A stretch of 64,000 nucleotides of DNA from an uncultured Persicobacter sp. (lineage in GTDB: Bacteria; Bacteroidota; Bacteroidia; Cytophagales; Cyclobacteriaceae): contig CANMKE010000014.1 of the NCBI GenBank assembly GCA_947498325.1, positions 57,329 to 121,328 of the forward strand, written 5' to 3'. Numbering within the stretch: the stretch's first letter is position 1; every line of letters starts with the position of its first letter. Positions 26,304-36,216 of the stretch are shown one piece after another. The position numbers were made by a program, and so were the translations under genes. The notes under the pieces are model-generated. The model made no database searches and was not told the DNA's origin. It saw only the letters and a list, made by a program, of their open reading frames with translations.

Positions 26304-28157
26304 TTATTGCGCTACGGCATTTTTCTTATCGGAATAATATTTCTGTAACACGTAAAACGCCTCTTTTTTGAAACCTCCTTCCGCAATGATTCCCTTTCTA
26401 TTCCACATATCCTGAATATGTGCCAAAGGCCTACGTGGAGATTTAAAGTCGGCCAAAATCCAAGGGGTAAAACCAGCAAGGTTAGGGATGTTCTCTATTC
26501 CTTCCAAAGTTTTTTTGTAAAGGTGTGCTTGATAATCCTCAGACCAAATAGTTTTGTGATCCGCTCTAAAACCGTATTTCGCCCCTGCCCCCCACTCACT
26601 GATAATGACCGGCTTGTCATATTTTATTTCCCATTTAAGGTTTGGGAAATCATCAATGTCTCCACCATACCAGCCATGGTATTGATTAAAACTCATGATG
26701 TCCACATATTGACCAAATGGGTCGGAAATCAATTTTGTATTTTCTTTTTCACCATTTACCTGCAAAGCTGCGGAGATTAATCTGCTGTCGTCAAACGACC
26801 GTGCCGCATCTACCAATGACTTCAAAAACAGGTTTCGCTCCTCTGAAATCGGGGTTTCATTCGACATACTCCATATAATGACCGAAGCCCTGTTTTTATC
26901 TCTGCTGATAACCTCTTTCAGCTGATTTTCGGCATTTTGATAAGTCTCTTTATTTGACCAGCTGATGGTCCAATAAACCGGGATTTCTTCCCATAACAAA
27001 AATCCGAGTTCGTCGGCCAGTCGCGGCATATGCTCATTATGCGGGTAGTGTGCTAAGCGAACAAAATTGCTTTTCAATTCTTTTGCCCACTGAAACATCA
27101 TCCGGGCATCTTCAATGCTATAATTTCTTCGCCCTTCCATCGGGTTTTCCTCATGCATACAGATTCCCCGCAAAAACACCTTCTCGCCATTAAGTAAAAT
27201 ATCACCTCCTTGAACTTCAATCGTTCTGAATCCTACACGATCCTGCAATTTATCATCTCCTGCCGACAGCTCAACATCATACAGATAAGGCTTCTCCACA
27301 TGCCACTTGGTGATCTTCTTGGCCTTGATCGAGAAGTCTGCCACACCATCCGCATTGGTAGTGAATTGTTTATTGATTTTCAACTCAGGGATATTCAACA
27401 TCACCAATTCCCCAGCTTTTGCCTGTGACAGCTTGATTTTACCTTCAATGACATTTGTTTTTGTTTTACTCAAACGCACCTCATAATCTTCAATAAATAA
27501 AGCCGGAACCTGCACTATTTTCACCGCTCTTGTGATTCCTCCATGGTTCCACCAGTCGGTATTGATGGTCGGCACGGCATCAAGTTTTCGGGTATTGTCC
27601 ACTTTGACAACCACAAAATTTTCACCTTCCTTTAAAAAATCTGTAACGTCGAAATTAAAGGGCGTAAAACCACCAATATGAATACCGACCTTATGGCCAT
27701 TCACATAAACATGCGCCTCATAATTTACCGCCCCAAAGTATAAATAGCTTTTGTGTCCTTCTTTTGGATTAAACAAAAAATCCTTCTGATACCAGACAGT
27801 CCCTTCATACCAGTGCAGTGCTTCCTTTTCCGCAGACCAGCTTCCAGGAACATTAATTTTATCCGCTTTTTCAAAGTCATATTCAACGCGATCCATTTTG
27901 TTCTTTTGGCGAGCGTTTTCAAAGTAGCCCCCCGACCCCGGATTGGAAGGATCAGAATAGGTGTCTATAGGTTTACGGCGATAATCATAATAGCCATTTT
28001 CATAGGGATCTATGATGTAACTCCAAGCACCATTCAATGACTGACTCTCACGATTATATACGTTGTGAAGCAGTGGTGAAATATCAGCATTTGCTATGGG
28101 AGCGATCCCAAAAACAATTAGAAATAGAAAGGCTGATCTTTGAAAAAAAGTATACAT
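26304..28157 (-). CDS. Glycoside hydrolase family 2 (beta-glucuronidase/beta-galactosidase-like)
   Basis: Exported GH2 enzyme of 617 residues with a cleavable signal peptide (about 1-24). The order is a sugar-binding jelly-roll (about 40-215, with EGTVWYQKDF, VNYEAHVYVNGHKVG and WWNHGGITR), an immunoglobulin-like domain (about 220-315) and a TIM barrel. The acid/base is Glu434 in MSNETP and the nucleophile is Glu521 in IISEWGAGA. NFVRLAHYPHNEHMPRLADELG is the usual barrel signature. The compact length and the motif set are closest to beta-glucuronidase-type GH2 proteins, but beta-galactosidase or beta-mannosidase activity is possible. It sits between GH43 and the terminal sulfatase and would remove terminal beta-linked sugars from imported or surface-bound oligosaccharides. 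Confidence 0.9.
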   Translation of the reverse strand: MYTFFQRSAFLFLIVFGIAPIANADISPLLHNVYNRESQSLNGAWSYIIDPYENGYYDYRRKPIDTYSDPSNPGSGGYFENARQKNKMDRVEYDFEKADKINVPGSWSAEKEALHWYEGTVWYQKDFLFNPKEGHKSYLYFGAVNYEAHVYVNGHKVGIHIGGFTPFNFDVTDFLKEGENFVVVKVDNTRKLDAVPTINTDWWNHGGITRAVKIVQVPALFIEDYEVRLSKTKTNVIEGKIKLSQAKAGELVMLNIPELKINKQFTTNADGVADFSIKAKKITKWHVEKPYLYDVELSAGDDKLQDRVGFRTIEVQGGDILLNGEKVFLRGICMHEENPMEGRRNYSIEDARMMFQWAKELKSNFVRLAHYPHNEHMPRLADELGFLLWEEIPVYWTISWSNKETYQNAENQLKEVISRDKNRASVIIWSMSNETPISEERNLFLKSLVDAARSFDDSRLISAALQVNGEKENTKLISDPFGQYVDIMSFNQYHGWYGGDIDDFPNLKWEIKYDKPVIISEWGAGAKYGFRADHKTIWSEDYQAHLYKKTLEGIENIPNLAGFTPWILADFKSPRRPLAHIQDMWNRKGIIAEGGFKKEAFYVLQKYYSDKKNAVAQ

Positions 28158-28239
28158 GAGAAATATAATTATGGTATTTATTTCAAATACAATTGAATAA
28201 AAAAATGGGTGATTTTCGCACCTGATCTATATCGGATTT

Positions 28240-29151
28240 TTATAATTTTAGCGGCTCTATACCCTCTTTAGACATTCGTACCTCCCGGATACTGCCATCC
28301 TCGAAGTACTCTAATTCATCCACACAAACGCGGCGTTCAAAGGGGCTATTTCCTTCAATATGATAAAACAGGTAGGCCTTTCCATTGACCTCTGCAATGC
28401 TATGGTGTGAATTACGGCCATTATTGTCAAGGATTACACCGCGGTATTGATAAGGCCCCTCGATGGAGGCTGATGTGCTATAAGCTAATAGTTGTTTTAT
28501 CTTGCCATCGCGCTCAATACGAACAGCATAAGAGCAGTAATATTGGCCATTCCTCTTATGAACCCAAATCCCTTCGCTGTAATTCTTTAACTCAATTTTT
28601 TTCGGTGCCTCCGCAAAGGAAATCATGCTATCGTCGAGCTTCCCAAAAGCCGCGCCAGCACCTCCGCCATAAAACAGGTACGCACTGCCATCGGTATCTT
28701 CAAACACACAGGGATCAAAGGAAAGCACGCCTTTCACTTGCTCTTTTTCTATCAGCGGTTTTCCCAGGGCATCTTTAAAAGGACCCGCTGGCTGATCGGC
28801 TACGGCAACACCAATTTTGAATCCTGCGGGAAAGTAAAAATAAAACTGATTGTTTTTCTTGATAATATCAGGCGCAAATGCGGCCTGCTGTGCCCATGAA
28901 ATTTGCTCAAGAGAAAAAATCTGTCCCTCATTTTTCCAGTCGGTTAGATTTTCTGAAGAATAGGCGTGCCAACGTTTCATTTCAAGCCAGCTTGTGCTCC
29001 CCTTTTCATCTGTGGAGGGGTAAATCCAATATTTCCCGTTCCACTCATGGAAAGATGGATCAGCATGAAAATCAGGTAAAATGGGTTTTTGGGCATGCAG
29101 CGCGCTGATGCCGACAAAGAAAATTAGGTAAAGTTTAAAAAGTAATTTCAT
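28240..29151 (-). CDS. Glycoside hydrolase family 43
   Basis: Exported five-bladed beta-propeller glycosidase of 303 residues with a signal peptide (1-20, ALHA). Catalytic residues fit GH43: base Asp31 in FHADPS, pKa modulator Asp146 in SFDPCVF and acid Glu193 in YSEGIWVHK. GH43 enzymes are inverting alpha-L-arabinofuranosidases, beta-xylosidases or beta-1,3-galactosidases. The short single-domain form without a C-terminal beta-sandwich does not decide which. It lies downstream of the decayed sulfatase and upstream of GH2 in the same unit, and probably trims side chains or non-reducing ends of the target polysaccharide. Confidence 0.9.
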   Translation of the reverse strand: MKLLFKLYLIFFVGISALHAQKPILPDFHADPSFHEWNGKYWIYPSTDEKGSTSWLEMKRWHAYSSENLTDWKNEGQIFSLEQISWAQQAAFAPDIIKKNNQFYFYFPAGFKIGVAVADQPAGPFKDALGKPLIEKEQVKGVLSFDPCVFEDTDGSAYLFYGGGAGAAFGKLDDSMISFAEAPKKIELKNYSEGIWVHKRNGQYYCSYAVRIERDGKIKQLLAYSTSASIEGPYQYRGVILDNNGRNSHHSIAEVNGKAYLFYHIEGNSPFERRVCVDELEYFEDGSIREVRMSKEGIEPLKL

Positions 29152-29156
29152 ATGAA

Positions 29157-29531
29157 TTATTCATTTGACATACCATCTGTAAATGGTATAAAATTTAACA
29201 TATATTCAATTCTGAATGGCATTTGGTTTATGGTATTTCTCCATGGGTAGATTCCTGTCAGCAGTCCGTAGCGTGAAGGCGTGCAAGTAGAGGAGGTTGC
29301 ATACCCATTCGTGAAGCGCACTCCTCCATTTGCCAGCGCATCGAGATGGGTTGTTTTGATACCGGTCGCACCATAAGCTCCCAAATCGCCATACCCTAAA
29401 TCATCAAAATACAAGAAATTTATATTCGGCTTTTGTATGGTCGCCTGCTGTGACAGGACATTACCAAAAACAACAGGATAATCACCAGAGAATATCTGAA
29501 TAAATTCACTATATCTTTATTGATAATTCAT
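29157..29531 (-). pseudogene. Decayed sulfatase remnant
   Basis: A fragment carries the start of an S1 sulfatase (YFDDLGYGDLGAYGATGI, then the formylglycine motif CTPSR followed by YGLLTGIYPWRNT). The frame stops about 27 residues later instead of running another ~400. Upstream, a lipoprotein signal with lipobox VMSC lies in a different frame (about 29509-29455) and hits a stop, so at least one frameshift separates signal and enzyme. A large internal deletion removed the rest of the enzyme. A small inverted repeat (ATACCAT/ATGGTAT, 29170-29189) lies near the deletion end. No functional sulfatase is expected from it. Confidence 0.8.
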
Positions 29532-29583
29532 TGAAAAAAACACCCTACTTTATGCTACTTATTCAGCTTTATTAAATTATCAT

Positions 29584-30900
29584 TTACTGCTCATCGAAAA
29601 AGCTTAACAGCCAATTATCTGCCTGAACTTTCTCTGCAGGATATTCCCAATGATTTGAATTTGGGAATAGTGCTAATGACTTTGGCGCAGTTACACTGTT
29701 ATACATCGCAAAAAATGGCATCGGAGGACAAATTCTATCATTCAATCCCGAAAAATAAAAACCACTAACTTTGATGGTCTTGGCGAAATTTACCACATCG
29801 TAATAAGGAGCCACCGACGTCCAGTTTGGGTGAATCTCCTGATCATATTGTTTAAACTGCTTAGGCCACCCTCCGGTTTGACCTCCCACCCAACCCATCA
29901 TATCCGATAAGGCGGGGCAATGCGAAGCCACCCCTTTCACGGCAGGATGTAAAGCCGTAACAATAATCGAAAGAGCACCACCTTGCGAACCTCCGGTAAC
30001 CAGTATTTTTTCGGGATCAGCTTCAGGAAGTCTTTCTACAAAGTCTATCGCTTTCACACATCCTAAAATTACACGACGGTAGTAATAGGTTTCTCGATGA
30101 TCCAACCCCTGGAAATAGTAACCAGCCAATGCGCCCGTAGCCAGGTCATCGTAAACCGAAGGGTTCATATTCACAGGAATTCCATGAATGCCCATCTGCA
30201 AAAATATCACACCCTTGTTGGCCATATCATAGGTTTTAGCATAAGGCCGAACGCCTGCCCCGGGATATTGCACAATTACAGGTAGCTTCCCCTTTGCATT
30301 TTTGGGAATGTTCAGGATACCATACATTTTGCTGTTCCCCCGCCAGCTCGCCTCTTCCTTAATATTTTGAAATTCGATATGATACACATCAATATCGGCT
30401 GTACAATACTCAGTCAGTAAAGTCATTTTTGGCTTCAGCGGAATTTCACGTGCCTCTTTTAGTTGTTCCTGCCAAAACGCTTGGAAATCATTTGGCATTG
30501 GGGTTACAGGCACGATATCTTCCACCTGATAGCCCGTTTTTGCAATGGCCGTTAGGGGTTCGTCGCGAAAAACAGCCGTTACTTTACACACATAAAAACC
30601 AGGCTTTTTAACTTTAAAAGGACCAACTTTCGCTTGTCCATTTTTCAGTTTCACGGTTCCAGATTTCAGTGGGTCGTAGCCATCAAATGAAAATTGGTAG
30701 TCCATCTTTAATTCCTCATTAATGGGCTGATCGTAGGCCAAACCAATAATTTGGAAGTAAATATCTTCGCCTTTCTCATAATTCCAGTGTTGACTCACGG
30801 GGCTCAACTTCAGAGAATAGGCCTGCTGCTTGGGCTGTGCGCTGAGTAAAAAAATATTGCTACATACAGACAACAATAAAATAAGAATATATTTTTTCAT
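29584..30900 (-). CDS. Carbohydrate esterase, acetylxylan esterase (CE7/AXE1) type
   Basis: Exported alpha/beta-hydrolase of 438 residues with a signal peptide (1-21, LLSAQ). An N-terminal beta domain of ~130 residues precedes the AXE1 domain. The catalytic triad reads Ser305 in GGSQGG, Asp388 in SGLNDRICPP and His417 in NSNHWEY. The oxyanion region YPGAGVRPY and the RGxxG-like SWRGNSKMYG are visible. CE7 enzymes deacetylate xylo-oligosaccharides and other acetylated sugars. Its start overlaps the end of the sulfatase gene by four bases (ATGA), so the two are co-translated. It suggests that the target polysaccharide is O-acetylated. Confidence 0.87.
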   Translation of the reverse strand: MKKYILILLLSVCSNIFLLSAQPKQQAYSLKLSPVSQHWNYEKGEDIYFQIIGLAYDQPINEELKMDYQFSFDGYDPLKSGTVKLKNGQAKVGPFKVKKPGFYVCKVTAVFRDEPLTAIAKTGYQVEDIVPVTPMPNDFQAFWQEQLKEAREIPLKPKMTLLTEYCTADIDVYHIEFQNIKEEASWRGNSKMYGILNIPKNAKGKLPVIVQYPGAGVRPYAKTYDMANKGVIFLQMGIHGIPVNMNPSVYDDLATGALAGYYFQGLDHRETYYYRRVILGCVKAIDFVERLPEADPEKILVTGGSQGGALSIIVTALHPAVKGVASHCPALSDMMGWVGGQTGGWPKQFKQYDQEIHPNWTSVAPYYDVVNFAKTIKVSGFYFSGLNDRICPPMPFFAMYNSVTAPKSLALFPNSNHWEYPAEKVQADNWLLSFFDEQ

Positions 30901-32414
30901 TTGGGTAGGTTATTTTTGTCCAAAATATGGTTCACTGATTCCTGTCGCTCCCACATCTGGAACCAGGGGTCATTGGTGCGTTGCTGAAAGTCTTTTAGTG
31001 CCTTCTGTAACTGTTTCAGTTGTTGTTCATATGCAGGATCATCCGCAAGATTCTTTGTTTCCATCGGATCATTTTTCAAATCATATAATTCAAAAGGTGC
31101 TCGGAAGGTATAATCTTTAATGGATCGAGGGCCATACATTTGATCCTCTGAAGATAAAGCCGCCTGGAAGGTTGATGATTTCCATAAATCCTGAGCATGA
31201 GGATATGGCATACCATAGGCAATATTCCAGATCAGCTTATATTGTTGGCCAATCACTGTCCTCATAGGATAGTACATGGTTACTTCGTGAAAAGTATGTG
31301 AAGCAAAAGTATACTCAGGCGCAAAGCTACTGTCCTGCGCCATCGCAGGCTCAAAACTTTGACCATGAAACGCTTGATTCACGGTACAATCCCAATTATT
31401 TTTTTCCTTTGCATAGGCCGCTTTAAGCATCTCCTCTGCCTGTGGCAAAACCCCGACCATATCGAGCACCGTTGGCGTCAGGTCTGCCCAATTCACTAAG
31501 GATTCATTGCTCGTGCCAGCATGTTCACCGTGGGCATTTTTAACAATTAGAGGTAAATTAATGCCCGGCTGATATTGGGTTGTTTTCGCTCCAGCAAAAG
31601 CAATCCCATTATCCGACAAGTACAAAATGATTGTATTATCCCACTTTTTGTGTTTTTTCAAGTCTGAAAATAAATCCCCGAGCCCCTGATCCATCCGTGC
31701 TACCGACTGATAATATTCTGCCAACTCCTCCCTCGATTGTTTGCTATCAGGAAGATACTCCGGAACGAGGACCTCCTGCGGGGTATAAATACGCTCCTTG
31801 ATGCCCGCATAATGATTGGGGGTCCGGTTCCCAAAACGATTGGCACCTAAAGGTCCGGGTTGATAATTCCCATCGCGGTGAGGATCATCAGGACAAAAAT
31901 AAAGGAAAAATGGCTGATCGGATTTTTCTTCGACAAAGGACTGAACCGCCAAAGCCATCTCTTTAGTGTTCCGTCCACTGGCTTCAAAGACCTGATCGAA
32001 ATGATAAACTTTCTCTGGGGCTACATGGTATTTTCCAACACGCGCGGTACGGTACCCCCCTAATTGCTCGAGCAGAACGGGCAAAGAGAAAATGTGTTCG
32101 TAAGCCGCAAAATGGTGCCAATGGTGCCCGTGCCCGTACTGCCCATTGGCATGATTATACATACCCGACAAAATTACTGATCGTGATGCACTGCAAGAGG
32201 CGGAGGTGCAATAAGCATTATTGAATCTTACCCCTTCTTTTGCCAGCGCATCCAGGTTAGGCGTCTGAATCACGGTATTACCATAACAGCCCAAATCCCT
32301 GCTGCCATGATCGTCGGAAACAATCATAACCACATTTGGGCGCTTGGCATTTTGGGCCACCGCCATTTGCATTCCAATGGCCAGACCCACGAGTCCAATA
32401 AAAAATTTCTTCAT
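30897..32414 (-). CDS. S1-family sulfatase with CSASR active site
   Basis: Exported sulfatase of 505 residues. The ATG at 32414 is preferred over the one at 32432 because it gives a compact signal peptide (MKKFFIGLVGLAIGMQMAVA). The N-terminal metal site is VSDDHGSRDLGCYG. The formylglycine motif is CSASR (Cys74) followed by SVILSG. KYHVAPEKVYHFD and YLSDNGIAFAGAKTTQY complete the fold. A Ser at the second position of the motif and the NHANGQYGHGH segment are of the type seen in the sulfoglucosamine/heparan-related S1 subgroup, which also includes enzymes active on algal polysaccharides. It lies between GH97 and the CE7 esterase in the operon, so it probably desulfates oligosaccharides in the periplasm. 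Confidence 0.9.
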   Translation of the reverse strand: MKKFFIGLVGLAIGMQMAVAQNAKRPNVVMIVSDDHGSRDLGCYGNTVIQTPNLDALAKEGVRFNNAYCTSASCSASRSVILSGMYNHANGQYGHGHHWHHFAAYEHIFSLPVLLEQLGGYRTARVGKYHVAPEKVYHFDQVFEASGRNTKEMALAVQSFVEEKSDQPFFLYFCPDDPHRDGNYQPGPLGANRFGNRTPNHYAGIKERIYTPQEVLVPEYLPDSKQSREELAEYYQSVARMDQGLGDLFSDLKKHKKWDNTIILYLSDNGIAFAGAKTTQYQPGINLPLIVKNAHGEHAGTSNESLVNWADLTPTVLDMVGVLPQAEEMLKAAYAKEKNNWDCTVNQAFHGQSFEPAMAQDSSFAPEYTFASHTFHEVTMYYPMRTVIGQQYKLIWNIAYGMPYPHAQDLWKSSTFQAALSSEDQMYGPRSIKDYTFRAPFELYDLKNDPMETKNLADDPAYEQQLKQLQKALKDFQQRTNDPWFQMWERQESVNHILDKNNLPK

Positions 32415-32477
32415 AAAAGTAGCGATGAACATTGTAGCAGCAAGCGCATACTTACTGCTACAATTAACAGAAAAATA

Positions 32478-34415
32478 CTAAACCGCCGGCACGGTTGCCT
32501 TGATCACAAAACCACCATAAGGAAGCACCTCTATGGATGGAATTTTGCCGACTTTCGGTGCCGAGGCACTCAACGATTTCTCATCAGCACCATCCTGAAT
32601 TAAGGTTAATTCATATTGCTGATTTAAAAATGGCAACTCCAGGCTAAAGCTTTTAGAAAGCCCTTCGCCATTGATTCCAGCAATGTACCAGTCTTGCCCT
32701 CGACGCCGAGCCAAAACAACATCCTTACCCGGGCACCCCTCTATCAGCCTGACTTCATCCCAGGCTGCAGGGATATTCTTCAGGAAGGATTTCGCCTCAT
32801 GGGGCAAATTTTGGTAGCCTTCCACTGCATCAGCCATATGTGTTATCCCACTTTCAAAAACCACACTAAGAGCGAGTTCATGCCCAAAAGTTGTAATATG
32901 TGCATGCTTCATGTCTGTGAAAATCACAGGGGTATAATCCATTGACCCAACGACATTTCTGGTAAAAGGCAAGATGGTATTCGCGACCGGTGCATAGGCA
33001 GGATATTCCGGATTGAAGGTGTAAGTTTCCGCTCCACGAACACTTTCCATCGTCATTAGATGTGGATAGGTACGCTCCCAACCACGTGGAATAGCACAAC
33101 CGTGAAAATTAACTAAAATCTGGCAGGTTGCAGCATCTTCAAGAATTCCCTTATATGTTTTCATCAACTGCTGCTTATCCGATTGAAAGAAATCAATCTT
33201 CACCCCTTTAATGCCCATTGCCTGCAATTTTGCAAACTCTAATTTTCGCAAGTCCTCATCGTCCATCAGATTACGGGGTGCCTCAGTCACAATATTATGA
33301 ACTCCCCCGGAGTTGTACCACACGAGCAGTCCCACCCCTTTGCCTTGAGCGTATTCGGCCAATTGCGCCAGGTTTCCCCCTTCCATTCGGTCCCAATTGG
33401 CATCGACCAAAGAGTAAGGCCAGCCCATCTCTGCGGCTAAATCTACAAACTTTTGCAATGCCCTAAAATCTGTCGAACTTTCATGTGCAGACAACCATGA
33501 CCAGGAAGACAGCCCAGGTTTAATCCATGACCAATCCTTCACTCGATTTTCCGGCGCCATCGTTTTCACTAAATCAGATTGCATAATTCCTTGTAAATCT
33601 GACGATATCGCGATGGTTTTCCAAGTGGTATTCCATGGTAATGTACTACTTGGCAACTGATCGTATTGCCCCATCCCTTCTTTTGCCTCTGGCCATCTCA
33701 ACGGATAAAAACCATCAATAGGATCATCGAGATGAGTCCCTGAATATTGGCCATCCAGTCCTGATTCGCTCAAGAGAATCCAATGATCGTCCTGCTCAAA
33801 TAAGGCGGGGAAACACCAGCCATTTTTATGTCTGGAGATATCTCCAACTTTATGCTCCTCATAAAACTGCTCGTAGGCCGGCTGCCATTGCGTAACGGTA
33901 TCGTAACGCTGTAAGAAAGCCGTTTTTCCAGTTGCCAGCTGAAAGCCCATCAAATCTTTTTGCATCTTTACTACCGATGACTTCTCTTCAGGAAACTGAT
34001 ACCTGATCGCTAAGCCACCCTCCAGCACCTGAACCTCCACGCCAATTTTAAGCCCAGCCTTATTGGCGAAAAAAATGGTAGACTGATTCGCTAAATCATG
34101 AATCTTACGTTGCTTTCCTGCCACAAGCTCATAATCATGAGCCACTGCCTTTACTTCCGTTTGCGAATCAAATTTCAGGTCTTTACTCAAGTCCGCATCA
34201 GAACGCACCGCCCCTAAAGGTGCCCACGGCAAACTTACTGTTTCGTGGTGTAAAACCTGATAATACAATTGCCCTTGCTCAAGCTTGAGCTCAAACCGGT
34301 TTAGCTTCTGCGGGGAATCAACCACCCATTTCTGTTCTTTTTGATCCGTACATTGAATCGTAAAGAGCAGACTAAAGCAACAGAAAGCATATAAATACTT
34401 TTTTATTAAAATCAT
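32478..34415 (-). CDS. Glycoside hydrolase family 97, retaining alpha-galactosidase-like
   Basis: Exported enzyme of 645 residues, probably lipid-anchored (lipobox TIQC, Cys22). GH97 layout: N-terminal beta-sandwich (about 30-285), TIM barrel (about 290-560, with WSWLSAHESS, YSLVDANWDRMEG and GVKIDFFQSDKQ) and a C-terminal beta domain. Asp408 in KIDFF matches the nucleophile position of retaining GH97 alpha-galactosidases, and Glu457 (MESVRGAE) is a likely acid/base. Inverting SusB-type alpha-glucosidases lack that Asp. Hence an alpha-galactosidase-like (or beta-L-arabinopyranosidase-like) activity is favoured, but not proven. It is the first enzyme gene after SusD. Confidence 0.88.
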   Translation of the reverse strand: MILIKKYLYAFCCFSLLFTIQCTDQKEQKWVVDSPQKLNRFELKLEQGQLYYQVLHHETVSLPWAPLGAVRSDADLSKDLKFDSQTEVKAVAHDYELVAGKQRKIHDLANQSTIFFANKAGLKIGVEVQVLEGGLAIRYQFPEEKSSVVKMQKDLMGFQLATGKTAFLQRYDTVTQWQPAYEQFYEEHKVGDISRHKNGWCFPALFEQDDHWILLSESGLDGQYSGTHLDDPIDGFYPLRWPEAKEGMGQYDQLPSSTLPWNTTWKTIAISSDLQGIMQSDLVKTMAPENRVKDWSWIKPGLSSWSWLSAHESSTDFRALQKFVDLAAEMGWPYSLVDANWDRMEGGNLAQLAEYAQGKGVGLLVWYNSGGVHNIVTEAPRNLMDDEDLRKLEFAKLQAMGIKGVKIDFFQSDKQQLMKTYKGILEDAATCQILVNFHGCAIPRGWERTYPHLMTMESVRGAETYTFNPEYPAYAPVANTILPFTRNVVGSMDYTPVIFTDMKHAHITTFGHELALSVVFESGITHMADAVEGYQNLPHEAKSFLKNIPAAWDEVRLIEGCPGKDVVLARRRGQDWYIAGINGEGLSKSFSLELPFLNQQYELTLIQDGADEKSLSASAPKVGKIPSIEVLPYGGFVIKATVPAV

Positions 34416-34662
34416 TATTCACATGTTTATCATATTAAAATGATGATCCACTTAATCATGAATGGGTTAATTTCGTAATGCAAACTACAAAAACAGTCAT
34501 CTAAGTTATGCTTACCTCCTACAAGTGTAAAGCATCATGATTTTAATATCAATTAAAAAATACAAACAATATTAGGTAAAATAATAGTTCAGTTTTTCAA
34601 ATAGATATTCTCGAAAAATGATCATACCTATTTGAAAAAACATAGACTATTCATGAAATATT

Positions 34663-36204
34663 TTAAAAACCAGGCGTAAGGTTGGTTTCCGTAAATGGTG
34701 CTGGAAAGTACTTGCTATCCTCAGACCATCCGCGGTCAATTAAAACCTGATTTTGTGGTAATTCTCCCCAACGACGAAGATCAGAATACCGGTGCCCTTC
34801 AAAACAAAGTTCTATCCGTCTTTCTCTTTTTATTGCCTGAAGGAGCGATAAGCCTTCATCAGTCATTACATCCTCAATGCCCTCACCTGCTTGGCGTAAA
34901 TCCTGAACAGACAATTCAAAAGCACGAGCGCGTACTTGATCTACGGCATCGATTGCTGCTGAAGAGCTGCCTCCACTTTGCGCTAAAGCTTCTGCATAAA
35001 GTAACAGTACATCGGCATAACGAATGACCGGGTAATTTTCCTCAGCCATCGGCGATATCGGGCTATTGACAGAAAAGCCAGAGTTCAACCCCTTCCGGAT
35101 AAGGTAGGGTTGTCTTCCGTTTACACCGTCAAAAGGGACCTCTTTGCCAAGGTTATCTCGAAGAATATCGCCATCCTTAAAAATAAAACTATCATAACGT
35201 TTATCGCCTGCTTTAAACAGTTCAATAAATTCTGGTGTAGGGTTGGCGTTTTCATAACCACTGACCTGAATACTTGCTAAATATACATTTCTCAGTGAGA
35301 TCTCTGCCGCTTCAAGGTTCAGATCATCAAACCAAGGATATTTACCGTCTGTTTCACCAAAAAGCACTTCAAAAATTTTCTCCTCGCCAAGGTTAGCATC
35401 ATTCTGAAAAATATTCATCACATCACCCAAAGCATATACATCACTATCAATTACTGCTTTAAGGTAAGGCACTGCTTCGCTATATTTTTGCTGATACATT
35501 AAAGCCTTTCCCAATAAGGAGCGTGCCGCCCCCAAAGTTACACGGCCTCTTTCTTTTCCATCGGAGCCATCATATTTTAGTGGCAAGAAGTAACGTTCGC
35601 CTTTAATTTCTGTCCCCTTTACAACTGCTTCAAGTTCCGATTCAATATAAGCCCAAACCACCTCTGCATCTTGGCGAACTTCAGTTGTAGAAGTATAATT
35701 TTCCTCCGTAAGCAGCGGTACCCTATGCCAATTGTCTACCAAAATAAAATAAGCCAGGGCGCGTAAAAATCGGGCCTCTGCTCGCATCTGCTCCCGGTTT
35801 TGTTCATCGACAAATTGGGCCTGATCAATTTTAGCCAATAAAGTATTTGCTCTTAAAATGCCCTGATAAAGACTAAACCAAAGGCCATTACTTGTCCGGT
35901 TTTGATTAATGTTTCCGTGTGTGGGTAATACCTTAAAAGTATACACTTGAATAACCGCAGCCCCTGAACCTATAGAATATACATCATCAGACATTACATG
36001 CTGAAACACTGGAAAAAGGCCACCATAAACCGCTCGATTACCAAAGGTAGAGTACACCCCTGTCAGTGCTGATTTAATTTGTTTTTCAGTTCTATAGTAT
36101 TCATCTGGAGTAACGCGATTAACCGGCTCATAATCCAGCACATTTGTACACGAGATCATCAGAAACGTCAATACAAATGTTAGTATAATGTTAATATTTT
36201 TCAT
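34663..36204 (-). CDS. SusD/RagB-family outer-membrane glycan-binding lipoprotein
   Basis: Lipoprotein of 513 residues with lipobox MISC (Cys19). SusD-type landmarks are VTPDEYYRTEKQI near the N-terminus, ARFLRALAYFILVDNWHRVPLL, LGKALMYQQKYSEAVPYLKAVI (TPR-like helix pair), YPVIRYADVLLLYAEALAQSG and ERRIELCFEGHRYSDLRRWGE. It forms the lid of the SusC transporter and captures oligosaccharides at the cell surface. The start is 12 bases after the SusC stop, the canonical order. Binding specificity cannot be inferred from sequence alone; the neighbouring enzymes point to a sulfated, acetylated glycan. Confidence 0.95.
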   Translation of the reverse strand: MKNINIILTFVLTFLMISCTNVLDYEPVNRVTPDEYYRTEKQIKSALTGVYSTFGNRAVYGGLFPVFQHVMSDDVYSIGSGAAVIQVYTFKVLPTHGNINQNRTSNGLWFSLYQGILRANTLLAKIDQAQFVDEQNREQMRAEARFLRALAYFILVDNWHRVPLLTEENYTSTTEVRQDAEVVWAYIESELEAVVKGTEIKGERYFLPLKYDGSDGKERGRVTLGAARSLLGKALMYQQKYSEAVPYLKAVIDSDVYALGDVMNIFQNDANLGEEKIFEVLFGETDGKYPWFDDLNLEAAEISLRNVYLASIQVSGYENANPTPEFIELFKAGDKRYDSFIFKDGDILRDNLGKEVPFDGVNGRQPYLIRKGLNSGFSVNSPISPMAEENYPVIRYADVLLLYAEALAQSGGSSSAAIDAVDQVRARAFELSVQDLRQAGEGIEDVMTDEGLSLLQAIKRERRIELCFEGHRYSDLRRWGELPQNQVLIDRGWSEDSKYFPAPFTETNLTPGF

Positions 36205-36216
36205 CAGTCTAAAAAA

